Origin: Vulcanimicrobiota bacterium
GTDB lineage: Bacteria; Vulcanimicrobiota; Vulcanimicrobiia; Vulcanimicrobiales; Vulcanimicrobiaceae
Direction of reading: 5' to 3'
Length of the DNA: 64,000 nt
NCBI GenBank assembly: GCA_027452165.1
Contig: DAIDGX010000024.1
Coordinates: 186,001-250,000 of the forward strand
The notes below the pieces were generated by a model. That model searched no databases. It was not told the DNA's origin and saw nothing but the letters and a program-made list of their open reading frames with translations. Below, one piece after another: positions 23,474-32,592 of this stretch. The position numbers and the translations under genes were made by a program. Position 1 is the stretch's first letter; the number at the start of each line of letters is the position of its first letter.

Positions 23474-25345
23474 GTGATCGACCGCCGCCGCCTGCCGCGC
23501 GCATCGTGGCAAAGGTCCCCATGGCGCATCGGCGCGTTCATCGCCGTGCTCGCTCTTGCGCTCGTGGCGCTCGTATGGCGGCTGGTTCAAGTACAAATCG
23601 TCAACGGCGCGGAGTACCGCGCGGCCGCGCAGGCTAACCAAGTGCGCGTGATCAAGGTGGCCGCACCGCGCGGCCTGATCGTCGATCGCTACGGCCATAC
23701 GATGGTGCGCAGTCGCCCGTCGTTCGTGGTGGCGCTGATTCCCTCCGAGGTTACCGACATCTCGAGCGAATTGCACACGCTCGCACAAACCCTCGATATA
23801 CCCTTCGCGTCACTCGATCATCACCTGCTGCATCATCGGGGCGTGAACTACCGCAACTTCGCCGAGGTGCAGACGTACGAGCCGTACGGGCCCGTGGTTC
23901 TCGCGCGCGATATTCCCGTCGCAAGCATTGCGCGAATCTCCGAGTTGATGAACGATCTTCCCGGCGTCGATCTCGAAGTGCAGCCGATTCGCGACTATCC
24001 GGGTGGCCCGATCGGCGCGTCGGTCTTCGGCTACGTCGGACAGATCACCGAGAACGAATACCAGCGCCTCAAGCACGAAGGCTACACGCCGAACGACGTG
24101 GTGGGCAAAGACGGCCTCGAGTACGTCTACGATCGCTATCTCCGCGGCGTGCCCGGCGGACAGCGCGTCGTCGTCGATGCAACCGGCGCCGTCGTGCCGG
24201 GCGTCAAGTTGCCCTCACGCCAGCCGATTCCGGGTGACACGCTCGTGACGAACATCGACTGGCATCTCGAGAAGATCGCGCAACTGGCGCTCCGCAACGG
24301 GATCGCACGATGGGCACACGGACGCAAGCTCGCGGGCGCCGTCGTGATCGAGGATCCGTGGAACGGCGCGATTTTGGCGATGGCAAGCGAGCCCGAGTTC
24401 GACCCCAATGCCTTCGCGAGCGATGATTACAAGCGCGTCGCAAAATATCTACTCGATCCCGCCGATCCGCTCTTCAACAACGCGATCGGCGCAGCGACGC
24501 CGACCGGTTCGACGTTCAAAATGGTGACCGGTACCGCCGCGATTACCGAAGGCGTGATCCGCCCGAATCAAGTGATCTACGACAGCGGCGAATGGGACTG
24601 CGGTGGCTACATCGCGCGCGATATTGTCTCCGGAGGGCTCGGGTACACGACCTTCGTTCCGGCGCTCGCCGCGTCATCGGACGGGTATTTCTATCAACTC
24701 TCGTGGCGGCTCGGGCGCAAGCGTTTGACGAAGTGGGCGCACCTTTTCGGTCTGGCGAAACGGTCCGGCATCGATCTTCCCGGTGAAAACCCGGGCAACT
24801 GGCCGACGCCCGCGTGGGAGCTTAAAACCTTCGGCGTGCCGATGGAGCCGAGCGAGGTATGCATGCTCGGCATCGGCCAAGGCGCCATGCAAGCCACACC
24901 ACTGCAGATCGACAACGTTGCATCGGCGGTCATCAACGGCGGCACGCTCTATCGCCCGGAGATCGCGCGAGAGATCGTCGCGCCGGACGGTCACGTGGTC
25001 AAAACCTTTCCACCGCACGTGATCCGTCAGATTCCAGGTACGCCGGCCGCGTTCGCCGCCGTGCGCGCAGGCATGGCCAAAGTCACCGATGCCGGCGGCA
25101 CGGCCTATGGCTTGCAGATCAAGGGCCTACCCTTCTCGGGCAAGACCGGTACCGCCGAGACCGGTATTAACGGATCGGGCGCCAACACGACGTGGTTCGT
25201 CGCGTGGGCACCGACGAATCATCCGAAGATTGCGATCGCCGTGTTCGTCGGACGTAGCGGCGGCTACGGCGCGAACGTGGCCGCGCCGATCGCTCGCGAC
25301 ATCATGGTGAAATACTTCAAGAAGAGCCCCGCGTACATTCAGTAA
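23474..25345 (+). CDS. mrdA: Penicillin-binding protein 2 (elongasome transpeptidase)
   Basis: A 623-aa class B PBP, GTG start at 23474, 2 bases after mreD. A single membrane anchor (about 18-38) precedes the pedestal domain with RGLIVDRYGHTMVRSRPSF. The transpeptidase domain has active-site Ser in TPTGSTFKMVTG (SxxK), the SxN-type AASSDGYFYQLSW, and KTG in FSGKTGTAETG. It cross-links peptidoglycan along the cell cylinder. rodA, the cognate glycosyltransferase gene, does not follow; the cluster ends in a convergent overlap with the next minus-strand gene. Confidence 0.95.
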   Translation: MIDRRRLPRASWQRSPWRIGAFIAVLALALVALVWRLVQVQIVNGAEYRAAAQANQVRVIKVAAPRGLIVDRYGHTMVRSRPSFVVALIPSEVTDISSELHTLAQTLDIPFASLDHHLLHHRGVNYRNFAEVQTYEPYGPVVLARDIPVASIARISELMNDLPGVDLEVQPIRDYPGGPIGASVFGYVGQITENEYQRLKHEGYTPNDVVGKDGLEYVYDRYLRGVPGGQRVVVDATGAVVPGVKLPSRQPIPGDTLVTNIDWHLEKIAQLALRNGIARWAHGRKLAGAVVIEDPWNGAILAMASEPEFDPNAFASDDYKRVAKYLLDPADPLFNNAIGAATPTGSTFKMVTGTAAITEGVIRPNQVIYDSGEWDCGGYIARDIVSGGLGYTTFVPALAASSDGYFYQLSWRLGRKRLTKWAHLFGLAKRSGIDLPGENPGNWPTPAWELKTFGVPMEPSEVCMLGIGQGAMQATPLQIDNVASAVINGGTLYRPEIAREIVAPDGHVVKTFPPHVIRQIPGTPAAFAAVRAGMAKVTDAGGTAYGLQIKGLPFSGKTGTAETGINGSGANTTWFVAWAPTNHPKIAIAVFVGRSGGYGANVAAPIARDIMVKYFKKSPAYIQ

Positions 25346-25632
25346 CCGCGGCTGCGAATCACCACGATCGCAGCGGCGGCGGCCTCGCGCAACTCCGCGT
25401 CGGGATCCCTTACGCATAACGTCTCGAGTTCGGCAATGCACCACGCGGCGCCGACGATCGCCAAACGCTCCACGTAATCCAAGCGCACCTCGAGCGGCAC
25501 ATCTGACACGCCTGGTATCGTCGCAGGTACTCGGCGCTGCCATCGTACGAGGAGCGTTCCCAGCGCAAAGAAGAGCGTGCCGACGCCGAAGACCCCGAGA
25601 AAAACGAGTGCGGCGGGGTTATTCGACAGCAA
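25339..25632 (-). CDS. Small membrane-anchored HEAT-like protein (module copy 2)
   Basis: A 97-aa protein if started at TTG 25632. An ATG 39 bases further upstream is possible but would lie inside the preceding gene and add a charged leader. The N-terminal AALVFLGVFGVGTLFFALGT is one membrane helix. The remaining 60 residues are helical, ending DPDAELREAAAAAIVVIRS, which reads as a single HEAT-like repeat. It resembles the 131-aa protein at 28901-29296 in layout (membrane helix, then DP-x-x-x-AAA helix pair) and occupies the same place after a DUF11 protein. It overlaps that gene's stop by 14 bases. Function is unknown. Confidence 0.6.
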   Translation of the reverse strand: MLSNNPAALVFLGVFGVGTLFFALGTLLVRWQRRVPATIPGVSDVPLEVRLDYVERLAIVGAAWCIAELETLCVRDPDAELREAAAAAIVVIRSRGY

Positions 25633-28600
25633 GATGCGCGGCGCCGCGCAACGCATCGAGCACGTGCGCAAGCGCTTCGTCGAGCGCGCGGTTCACGCTC
25701 GAGGTCAAGACGCGGTGGAACTCTTCCATCGGCAGCTCGTTCAGCACCGAGAAGATGTTGAGCAACTCCGCGCGATAGGTTTCGAGTTCATCGGAGCGGT
25801 GCCCATCGTGGTAGATCGTGGTGCCGAGCAGTTGCGCGTTCACGAGCCACGGTGCGACCGTACCGATCGGAGCGCTTTCCAGATCGGCGACGAGCGCCCG
25901 CACGACGTCGAGTTCGACGCCGCCGACGATCCGCACCACCTGGGCTGGCGGCGGTTCGGGCGACGCGGAAGGCGCAAAGGCCAGCTCATCGACGAGCGTG
26001 CGCAGAGCGTCGCGCCCTTCACGATCTTCGATATCCTTCCCGGTGATCGTGAGGCGCGGCATGCGCAGGCGTACGAAGAGCTTTTCGAGCGGAACGCGTA
26101 GTTGGCGCGTCGCCGTGGCAAAGGTCGCCGCAAGTTGCGCTGGAGCGCCGATCGCATGCTCCGGAAAAAGCATGCGCATCGCAAAAAGATGCTGCACCAA
26201 GCCCCCCGCGCTGTCGCTGCGCTCCAACATGCGAATGGTGTTGGCTAAACGTTCCGCCGTAAAATCGACGTAGAGTAACGGCGTCGAGATCTCGGCATGG
26301 GCTGTAGCTCCGGCGGCGGGCAGCTCGGGTTGCGCGGCCACGATTTCCGCGATCGCGCGCGGTGGCTCGGGCATTTGGGATGATGCCGGCGCTTCGAGCG
26401 ACACCTGTTCGGCGATCGGTTCGTCGAGGACCTCGCCTTGGGCCGCAGCCGGGAACAACCGGGCGATCGAGATCGGCGTTCCGGCCGCCGATTCGCTCAA
26501 ACTTGGCTCCGATTGCACGCGCACGGTCGGCGCGGCAACGGCGTGCGTGATGCCATCAGCCCACTCGAGCACCGCACGCGTATCCAGCGGCGTGCCTGCG
26601 GCGAGCGGCGCCATCACGATCATCTCCCAGCGCAGGCGTAATTCGACACCGGGATTCACGTCGGCGAGCGCAAGCCCGCGTGCCGACCATGCCTGCGACG
26701 TTCCCGCATCGTCGTTCACGTTCATCCCGTTCAACGTCGTGGACGACGGCACGTACACCGCGAGATTCGTCGGCACCACGCGTACGGTCAGACGATCGGC
26801 CGGGCCGTCGCCGTCGTTACGCATCCGCAGTTCGTAAAATAGGCGCTCGCCCGCGTTCACCGCGTCGGATGGGCTCGCGAAGAGCTGCGTGCTCTGGGCA
26901 AACTGCGCCTGCGCAAACGTTGGCACGCCGAGCGTGGCAAACTGCACCGGCGTGATACCGCGACCGTGCAGCCATCCGTCAAGCTGCAGCGTTCGCGCGC
27001 CACTCGTTCCCGCGAGCAAGCGCAACGTAATGCGCGCTTCGTGCGTGCTCTCCGCCGGTATCTCCGGCAAACCGAGGCCGTCGCGTTCGCGACGCGCGTC
27101 AACCGTACGTTCGATCGCAAGGTCGGGCGGAAGCGAAAGCGCCAGGTGGCCGTCGCGAAGCACGTCGCTACCCGAGTTGTGTACGCGTACGATCACATCG
27201 ACGGTACGATGCGGACGTAGCGGCTCGGTTGTTGCGAGTTCCCATGCGACGCTTTCGATATACGGGCGCGAGCGCACGACTATGGTCGAAGTGCCGAGAT
27301 CGATGGCGCCTTCGGCGCGTTCGAGCATCGCCGCGAGCGTCGCGTTCGAACGATCGGCAACGCGCGAGACGACGCGCGCGTGGACGGTAAAGATGCGTTC
27401 TTGATGCGGCTGCACCACGCCGAGTGCGATCGGTTCGCCGTATGCAAAGAGCTCGTCGCCCTCCCCGACGCGCACGTCGGTGAGTTGCAGCCCCGGTGCG
27501 ATGCGCAGCTTGACGTCCGACTCGGGTGCGGTGCCGTCGTTATACACGTGTATCGCGAAGGTCAACTCCTCGCGTGCGTGCGCCACGCCGCGGTCAGCTT
27601 CGACAAAATTGCGCGCGCGGCTAAAGCGCGGCGCGACCCGCACCGTGAGGCGCCGCGAGAACGAACGCTCCCCGGTCTTCCAGCGCAGCACAGCATCGAC
27701 GGGTAACGCGTTTTGCCCCGGTTCGGGCACCGCGACCGTCGCGGCGATCCCCACTTCCACCATGCGTCCCGCAGCAAGCGCGCCGAGCGTGAACGTGAGG
27801 CCCTCGATTGCGTCGTCGCCGACCGGCTGTCCATCGACGTGCGCGGAGCCCGGCGCGTAGATGAGCCCGTGCGGCAGCGTGAACGTTACCTGTACGCGCT
27901 CGGCGATTCCGGTGCCCACGTTGAGCGCGCGCACCACCATCGGCACGCGCATGCCGGGCGTCACCACCTCGTCGCATTGAAGGACGAACGCGGTCTCTTC
28001 GCCGGTAAAATCGACTGGGGACTGCACGACGATCTCGTCCGAAGCGATCTCGAATTCGCTGGTTTCGCGCGAGCCGACGCTTCCGCGCACGCATATACGC
28101 GTGCCATCCACGAGCGGAGAATCGATCGTTGCCTGGTACTCGACGAGCACCGACTGTCCGGGCGCGAGCCGTTCGCTCACAACCGCCGTGCGATCGTAAT
28201 CGAAAGCCTCGCCGTCAATGCCGGCGACAACGCGGCCGTCGATGCGCGCGCTGTGCGCGATGTAGGTGGTGTGTTCGGGAACGGGCAGCATCACGACCAC
28301 GTCGTGCGCGCTTGAGGATCCCGTGTTGCGCACCGTTGCACGCGCGGTCACCGCGTCGCCTGGCTTTGGTTGCGGCGGCGCGGTCAACGTCACGAGCGTC
28401 GCAGCATTGCGCAGCTCGGGGCGGCTGCGTACCGTGACGCGTTCAACGTTCGACGCGGTCAATTGCGTCTGATCGGTCACGAGCGCCGCTTGGAAGAGGA
28501 GTTGCGTCCCGTCCTCGATCGTATCGTTCACGCGAAACGTGCAGGTGATACGGCACGCGCCGTTTGGCTCGAGGTCGGCGACCGGTGCACCATGCGGTTC

Positions 28601-28858
28601 AACAAAAGCGGCGCCGTCGGGCAGCGGCGCGTCATCGACGAGATCGCCGCCGGTAACGTGCTCGACGCCCTGTGGGTGCGCACAGCGCACGCGCACACCG
28701 GTAGCCGCAGCGCCGCCGAGGTTCGAAAACGAGAAGTGCACGCGGATCGTATCGCCCGGCTGCGCGACGCGCGAGGGCTCCACGACGAGCGTGCGCAGCA
28801 CCTCGGGCAAAGCGGCAGAGCCGGGAGCGAACAGACCGGTCAGCGACGGCGAAGACAC
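25619..28858 (-). CDS. Giant DUF11/CARDB-like repeat protein (module copy 2)
   Basis: A 1079-aa protein with about six beta-sandwich repeats of 120-135 residues (1 to about 800). Each has the DUF11-type pattern 'N-x-G-x-x-x-A-x-x-V-x-V...LP-x-G-L-x-Y-x-x-G', e.g. SNLGGAAATGVRVRC, RNTGSSSAHDVVVMLPVP, LNVGTGIAERVQVTFTLPHG, RNDGDGPADRLTVRVVP. A Pro/Ala/Glu-rich linker (about 820-890) leads to a helical C-terminal domain starting YVDFTAERLANTIRMLERS and LVQHLFAMRMLFPE. No signal peptide or membrane helix is seen, which is odd because DUF11 proteins are usually extracellular. It is clearly paralogous to the 1070-aa protein at 29305. Function is unknown. Confidence 0.75.
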   Translation of the reverse strand: MSSPSLTGLFAPGSAALPEVLRTLVVEPSRVAQPGDTIRVHFSFSNLGGAAATGVRVRCAHPQGVEHVTGGDLVDDAPLPDGAAFVEPHGAPVADLEPNGACRITCTFRVNDTIEDGTQLLFQAALVTDQTQLTASNVERVTVRSRPELRNAATLVTLTAPPQPKPGDAVTARATVRNTGSSSAHDVVVMLPVPEHTTYIAHSARIDGRVVAGIDGEAFDYDRTAVVSERLAPGQSVLVEYQATIDSPLVDGTRICVRGSVGSRETSEFEIASDEIVVQSPVDFTGEETAFVLQCDEVVTPGMRVPMVVRALNVGTGIAERVQVTFTLPHGLIYAPGSAHVDGQPVGDDAIEGLTFTLGALAAGRMVEVGIAATVAVPEPGQNALPVDAVLRWKTGERSFSRRLTVRVAPRFSRARNFVEADRGVAHAREELTFAIHVYNDGTAPESDVKLRIAPGLQLTDVRVGEGDELFAYGEPIALGVVQPHQERIFTVHARVVSRVADRSNATLAAMLERAEGAIDLGTSTIVVRSRPYIESVAWELATTEPLRPHRTVDVIVRVHNSGSDVLRDGHLALSLPPDLAIERTVDARRERDGLGLPEIPAESTHEARITLRLLAGTSGARTLQLDGWLHGRGITPVQFATLGVPTFAQAQFAQSTQLFASPSDAVNAGERLFYELRMRNDGDGPADRLTVRVVPTNLAVYVPSSTTLNGMNVNDDAGTSQAWSARGLALADVNPGVELRLRWEMIVMAPLAAGTPLDTRAVLEWADGITHAVAAPTVRVQSEPSLSESAAGTPISIARLFPAAAQGEVLDEPIAEQVSLEAPASSQMPEPPRAIAEIVAAQPELPAAGATAHAEISTPLLYVDFTAERLANTIRMLERSDSAGGLVQHLFAMRMLFPEHAIGAPAQLAATFATATRQLRVPLEKLFVRLRMPRLTITGKDIEDREGRDALRTLVDELAFAPSASPEPPPAQVVRIVGGVELDVVRALVADLESAPIGTVAPWLVNAQLLGTTIYHDGHRSDELETYRAELLNIFSVLNELPMEEFHRVLTSSVNRALDEALAHVLDALRGAAHLAVE

Positions 28859-28900
28859 GAGCCTTCCTTTCCCTCTACACGGCGATGCAACCTCGGGCGC

Positions 28901-29296
28901 TCAGTCGAGCAGCGCGAGGATCTGCGCGATGCGGTCGGCGCGCGGGCCGGGGCGATCCGCGAGAAAGGCCTCGACGGACGCGCGGCGGCCGCTCGCCGCA
29001 AGGGCATGCGCAGCGGCAAGACAGACCGGCTCGGCAGGATCGCACAGCGCGTGTTCCAGCAGGTGCCGCGAACGCTCGTCGTCGAGTTTGGCCACGGCGA
29101 AGACGAGATCGCATCGCTGCGACTCCGAAAGCCCGGCGAACTCCTCGCCCGCCTCGCTCGCCCATGCAGCGCTCGGCGCAGGCGTCATCGCGGCTCGCTG
29201 CCCGTGAGCCGGCTCGGCGCGACGCGGTGCTAGGCGCGCGAACGCCCACAGTGCGACCCCGAGTACCAAGACTGCCAGGACAAAGATAGTGAACAT
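28901..29296 (-). CDS. Membrane-anchored HEAT-like protein (module copy 1)
   Basis: A 131-aa protein starting MFTIFVLAVLVLGVALWAFA, a single N-terminal membrane helix with a positively charged cytoplasmic flank (RLAPRRAEP). After an Ala-rich linker, residues 55-131 are helical with CDLVFAVAKLDDERSRHLLE and DPAEPVCLAAAHALAASGRR, like two HEAT/armadillo-type repeats. It lies 8 bases after the 1070-aa DUF11 gene and 42 bases before the next DUF11 gene, so it is the second member of a repeated two-gene module. Partner and function are unknown. Confidence 0.7.
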   Translation of the reverse strand: MFTIFVLAVLVLGVALWAFARLAPRRAEPAHGQRAAMTPAPSAAWASEAGEEFAGLSESQRCDLVFAVAKLDDERSRHLLEHALCDPAEPVCLAAAHALAASGRRASVEAFLADRPGPRADRIAQILALLD

Positions 29297-29304
29297 AGCG
29301 TTCG

Positions 29305-32300
29305 CTACCGGCTCGCGAGCAGCGACGTGCGCACCACGTCGAGCGCGGCATCGAGCCCTGGGTCACGCCGCCGTTGCAACTCGTCGAGGAACTCGGCCGC
29401 CTCCGTGTCGATCAGCCCATCGAGCTTCGCCACGAGCAGCCCACGATAATTCGCGAACTGCGGGCTCGCATCGGGTAGCAACCGCGCCATGATCGCCCAC
29501 GGAAGTGCCGTCGCCAGCTCGCACTCGCCCAAGCGATCGGTACGTTCGGCGAGTTCGCGCGCGTCGAAGCTGCCCCGCAGCGTGCACGCCGCACCCGGCA
29601 TCTCTGCCGGCGTTCCACGGACGCCGCTGACGTCGTGCAACAGACGTTCGAGCGTGGCGCGTAGCGATGGCGTCTCCACATCTCGCGGCGCGATCACCCG
29701 ATCGGGCACTTGGAGCTTGATGAAGAGCCGATCGGTTTCGTCCCGCAGCGCCTCGCGCATCGACGCCGTGGCACCAAGGTGCGTATCGCCGATCGCTTCG
29801 GGAAAGAAGGCGCGAATCGCAAACAGGTGCGTGACGAGCCCATCGAAACGCGCCTCGTCTAAGAAGCGTAACATGCGCGCGTAACGTTCGTGCGTGAAGC
29901 TGACCGATACGCCCACGTGCGACGCCGCGAGCACACCGTCGATCACGTCATCGACGAGCGCCGGCACGTCGGCCGAAGGCGACCACACGCGCGCCCCATC
30001 GGCGCCTCCGTTGACCGGCGTCGCGGGCGGCAACTCGACGAAGCGATCCTCGGTGAGCGCTTTGACGCCGCCGAACGACGGGCCAAGCATCCCGTCCAGG
30101 CCAAACGGAAGGCCGGGTATCGCATTTGCGAAGGCGGGTGTGGCGCGCACGTCGATCTCGTTGGAACGCACCTCGTCAACACGATCGCCGTCGTATGCCA
30201 CCTGAACCACACGAACGATCGTTGTGCCCGCGCCAAGATCGTTGTGGACGACGTCGCGCCAGCGAATCGTCGCTTCGACGCCGGGATCGACATCGTTGAG
30301 AACGATACCGCGATCGCTCGCAAGCGCCGTACGCGCTCCGACATCCCGAATCGGCACGTCGTTGACGGTGGTCGAGTTCGGCACGTAGATCAACGCATCT
30401 GGTTGCTCGCAGCGCAGATGCACGCGGCGCGCGGGGCCATCGCCGCCGTTACGCACGTGCAGTGTCCACTCGATCGCCTCGCCTGCATCGACCACGTCGC
30501 CGGGAACGCCGCGCAGCGTGCCCACGGTAAAATCGGGCTCCGCCGTCGTCGCGATCGTCAGACGCGTGAGCGGTACCGGCACCATCGCATCGGCGGTGAG
30601 CACACCGTCGAGCGTCACCGGATACTCTTTTGCCAGGCTTCGCAGCAGACGCAATCCCAAGCGCGCTTCGACGCTCGCGCCCGGCGCGATCTCGCCGAAG
30701 ACGAGCTTGGATTTCTCGCGCGTTGCGCCATCGACCATCTCCAAGCGCGCCTCCGGCGAGACGTAGAGCCGTACGCGCACGTTGTGCGCGGTATCGCTGC
30801 CCACGTTTGTCAGTCGCACGGTGACGTCGGCGAGTTGGTTGGGGCGTAACACCTCGTTGCTCTCGAGGTGGAGCCCCGAACTCGCGGGCGAGAAGGCCGG
30901 ATGCGAATCGACGCGCCACGTCACGTCGCCAAGCGGCGTCTCACCGAGCTCGCGCGAGTGCAGGCTCGCTCCGGCTCGCAGTTCGCTGCGATCGGGATAT
31001 GGTGCGCGCACGCGCGCGCGCAGAAGAAACCGGCGCTGCGCGTAAGCCTCGATGCTCCCAAGTTCGGCCGTGTCGCCGTCGAGGGTGACGCGCGCATTCC
31101 GTTCGTACAGGCGCACCTCTTCGAGCGCCGGATCGAGGCGCAGGTGGAGCACGAGGTCGGTGGCGGCGGCGCTACCGTCGTTGGCGAGCGAGATCGCGGC
31201 TTCGAGCTCTTCACCCGGACGCACGGTTTCGCCACCGGCGCGCGTCATCGCGTTGCGCCGCGCCGGTAACGCGGGCTCGGCATGCACCGCGATCGTCCGC
31301 TCGAAGCGCCGGCGCGCCCCCTCGTCGCCCGGCGGGTCCCAGGCGAGGGCGGCCGCAAGCGGCAGGGTCACACCGTCGGCAAGCGGCGTCGCGACCACCG
31401 CCTCGCATCGCAACTCGACGCGTTCGTCGGCATCGATCCGCCCGAGATCGAAGGCGAGTCCTTTCTTCGCTTCGCGCACCGGGCGCCCGTCGATCTGCGA
31501 TGCGCCGCGCACCGGAACCAGGGACTCGGGGAGCTCAAAGGTGGCGTGAACGCTCTCGGCCGCGGCGGTACCGGCATTGAAGGCGTGAAGCGTGATCGTA
31601 ACGCGCTGCCCAGGGCGCACGTCATGCGACGGCTCCGCGGTGAGGGTGGTGCGGTCGTCCGCAAAATCGGGCGTGGCATGCACCACGAGCGAAGCCGGCT
31701 CCAGGTCGAACGCGGGCGTCTCCTGCGAGGCGATGCACGCGCGCGCGACGACAGCGCTGCCGTCCTCGAGCGGTGAATCGATCCGCACGCGATAGACCAG
31801 CGTGACGCTCGCGCTCGCGGCGAGCGACTGCGCCACGATCGGGGCATAGAGGCGATCGAACGGCAAACCGTGCTCGCGTTCGACCTCGCGCCCGTTCACG
31901 CGAGCCGAGTTCGGCACGTAACTCGTGTGCTCCGGAATGGGCGCCACGACCACGACATCGCGCGCGCTCGACTCGCCCGCGTTGTGCAGGCGCACGGTGA
32001 TCACCGCCTCGGCGCCCGGGGCGGGCTCGGAACGCGGTTCGATCGCGATCGTGGTAAGGGCGTTGTGCAGGTGTGGGCGGCTGCGAGCGATGAGCCGGAC
32101 GACGTTCGAGCCGACCGGTGGGAGTTCGAACGAGGCGACGGCGGCTTGCAGCTCGACCGTCGTGCCGTTCTCGATGGCGCCCGCAACGCTGTACGCAATC
32201 TCGATGCGACGCTCTTCGCCGGGAGCCACGTCTCCGATATGGGCGCCGCTGCGCGCGAGCAACGGCGAGTTTCCCGTTTCGTCGTCGAGATCGACGCCGT

Positions 32301-32517
32301 CGAGTTGACCCGTCCCCACCAGATAGACAAGACCGTCGGGAAGATTGAAGCGCACGCGGACGCCCGATGCCGGAGCGCCGCCCTGATTACGAAACGTGAA
32401 CGTGGCGCGCACCGTCATTCCAGGTTCCAACTCGCGGTCGGGCGAAACGACGAGCGTTCGGAGGCCCTCCGGCAGCGTCGGTGCTCCTGGCGCGAATACT
32501 TCCGACAGGGTGCGCAT
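29305..32517 (-). CDS. Giant DUF11/CARDB-like repeat protein (module copy 1)
   Basis: A 1070-aa paralogue of the 1079-aa protein. The N-termini align closely (VFAPGAPTLPEGLRTLVV here against LFAPGSAALPEVLRTLVV). About six DUF11-like beta-sandwich repeats are visible, e.g. FRNQGGAPASGVRVRFNLPD, LHNAGESSARDVVVVAPIPE, FNAGTAAAESVHATFELPE, LTNVGSDTAHNVRVRLYVSP, RNGGDGPARRVHLRCEQPD. The helical C-terminal domain (about 850-1070) has SFTHERYARMLRFLDEARFD and GLVTHLFAIRAFFPE, matching its paralogue. No signal peptide. It is the first gene of the four-gene cluster; a 75-base region separates it from the divergent aminotransferase. Function is unknown. Confidence 0.75.
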   Translation of the reverse strand: MRTLSEVFAPGAPTLPEGLRTLVVSPDRELEPGMTVRATFTFRNQGGAPASGVRVRFNLPDGLVYLVGTGQLDGVDLDDETGNSPLLARSGAHIGDVAPGEERRIEIAYSVAGAIENGTTVELQAAVASFELPPVGSNVVRLIARSRPHLHNALTTIAIEPRSEPAPGAEAVITVRLHNAGESSARDVVVVAPIPEHTSYVPNSARVNGREVEREHGLPFDRLYAPIVAQSLAASASVTLVYRVRIDSPLEDGSAVVARACIASQETPAFDLEPASLVVHATPDFADDRTTLTAEPSHDVRPGQRVTITLHAFNAGTAAAESVHATFELPESLVPVRGASQIDGRPVREAKKGLAFDLGRIDADERVELRCEAVVATPLADGVTLPLAAALAWDPPGDEGARRRFERTIAVHAEPALPARRNAMTRAGGETVRPGEELEAAISLANDGSAAATDLVLHLRLDPALEEVRLYERNARVTLDGDTAELGSIEAYAQRRFLLRARVRAPYPDRSELRAGASLHSRELGETPLGDVTWRVDSHPAFSPASSGLHLESNEVLRPNQLADVTVRLTNVGSDTAHNVRVRLYVSPEARLEMVDGATREKSKLVFGEIAPGASVEARLGLRLLRSLAKEYPVTLDGVLTADAMVPVPLTRLTIATTAEPDFTVGTLRGVPGDVVDAGEAIEWTLHVRNGGDGPARRVHLRCEQPDALIYVPNSTTVNDVPIRDVGARTALASDRGIVLNDVDPGVEATIRWRDVVHNDLGAGTTIVRVVQVAYDGDRVDEVRSNEIDVRATPAFANAIPGLPFGLDGMLGPSFGGVKALTEDRFVELPPATPVNGGADGARVWSPSADVPALVDDVIDGVLAASHVGVSVSFTHERYARMLRFLDEARFDGLVTHLFAIRAFFPEAIGDTHLGATASMREALRDETDRLFIKLQVPDRVIAPRDVETPSLRATLERLLHDVSGVRGTPAEMPGAACTLRGSFDARELAERTDRLGECELATALPWAIMARLLPDASPQFANYRGLLVAKLDGLIDTEAAEFLDELQRRRDPGLDAALDVVRTSLLASR

Positions 32518-32592
32518 GCCGCGCAGTTCGAGCCGTCGCGAAGGCCCCCCTTGATCGACGTTTTCGGTTCTGAGTTATTAACGAGGTTTCCA

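Noticed and set aside
31870-32592. N-terminal extension of the aminotransferase
   Set aside because: It is antisense to the DUF11 gene. The ribosome-binding site and homology start at ATG 32593.
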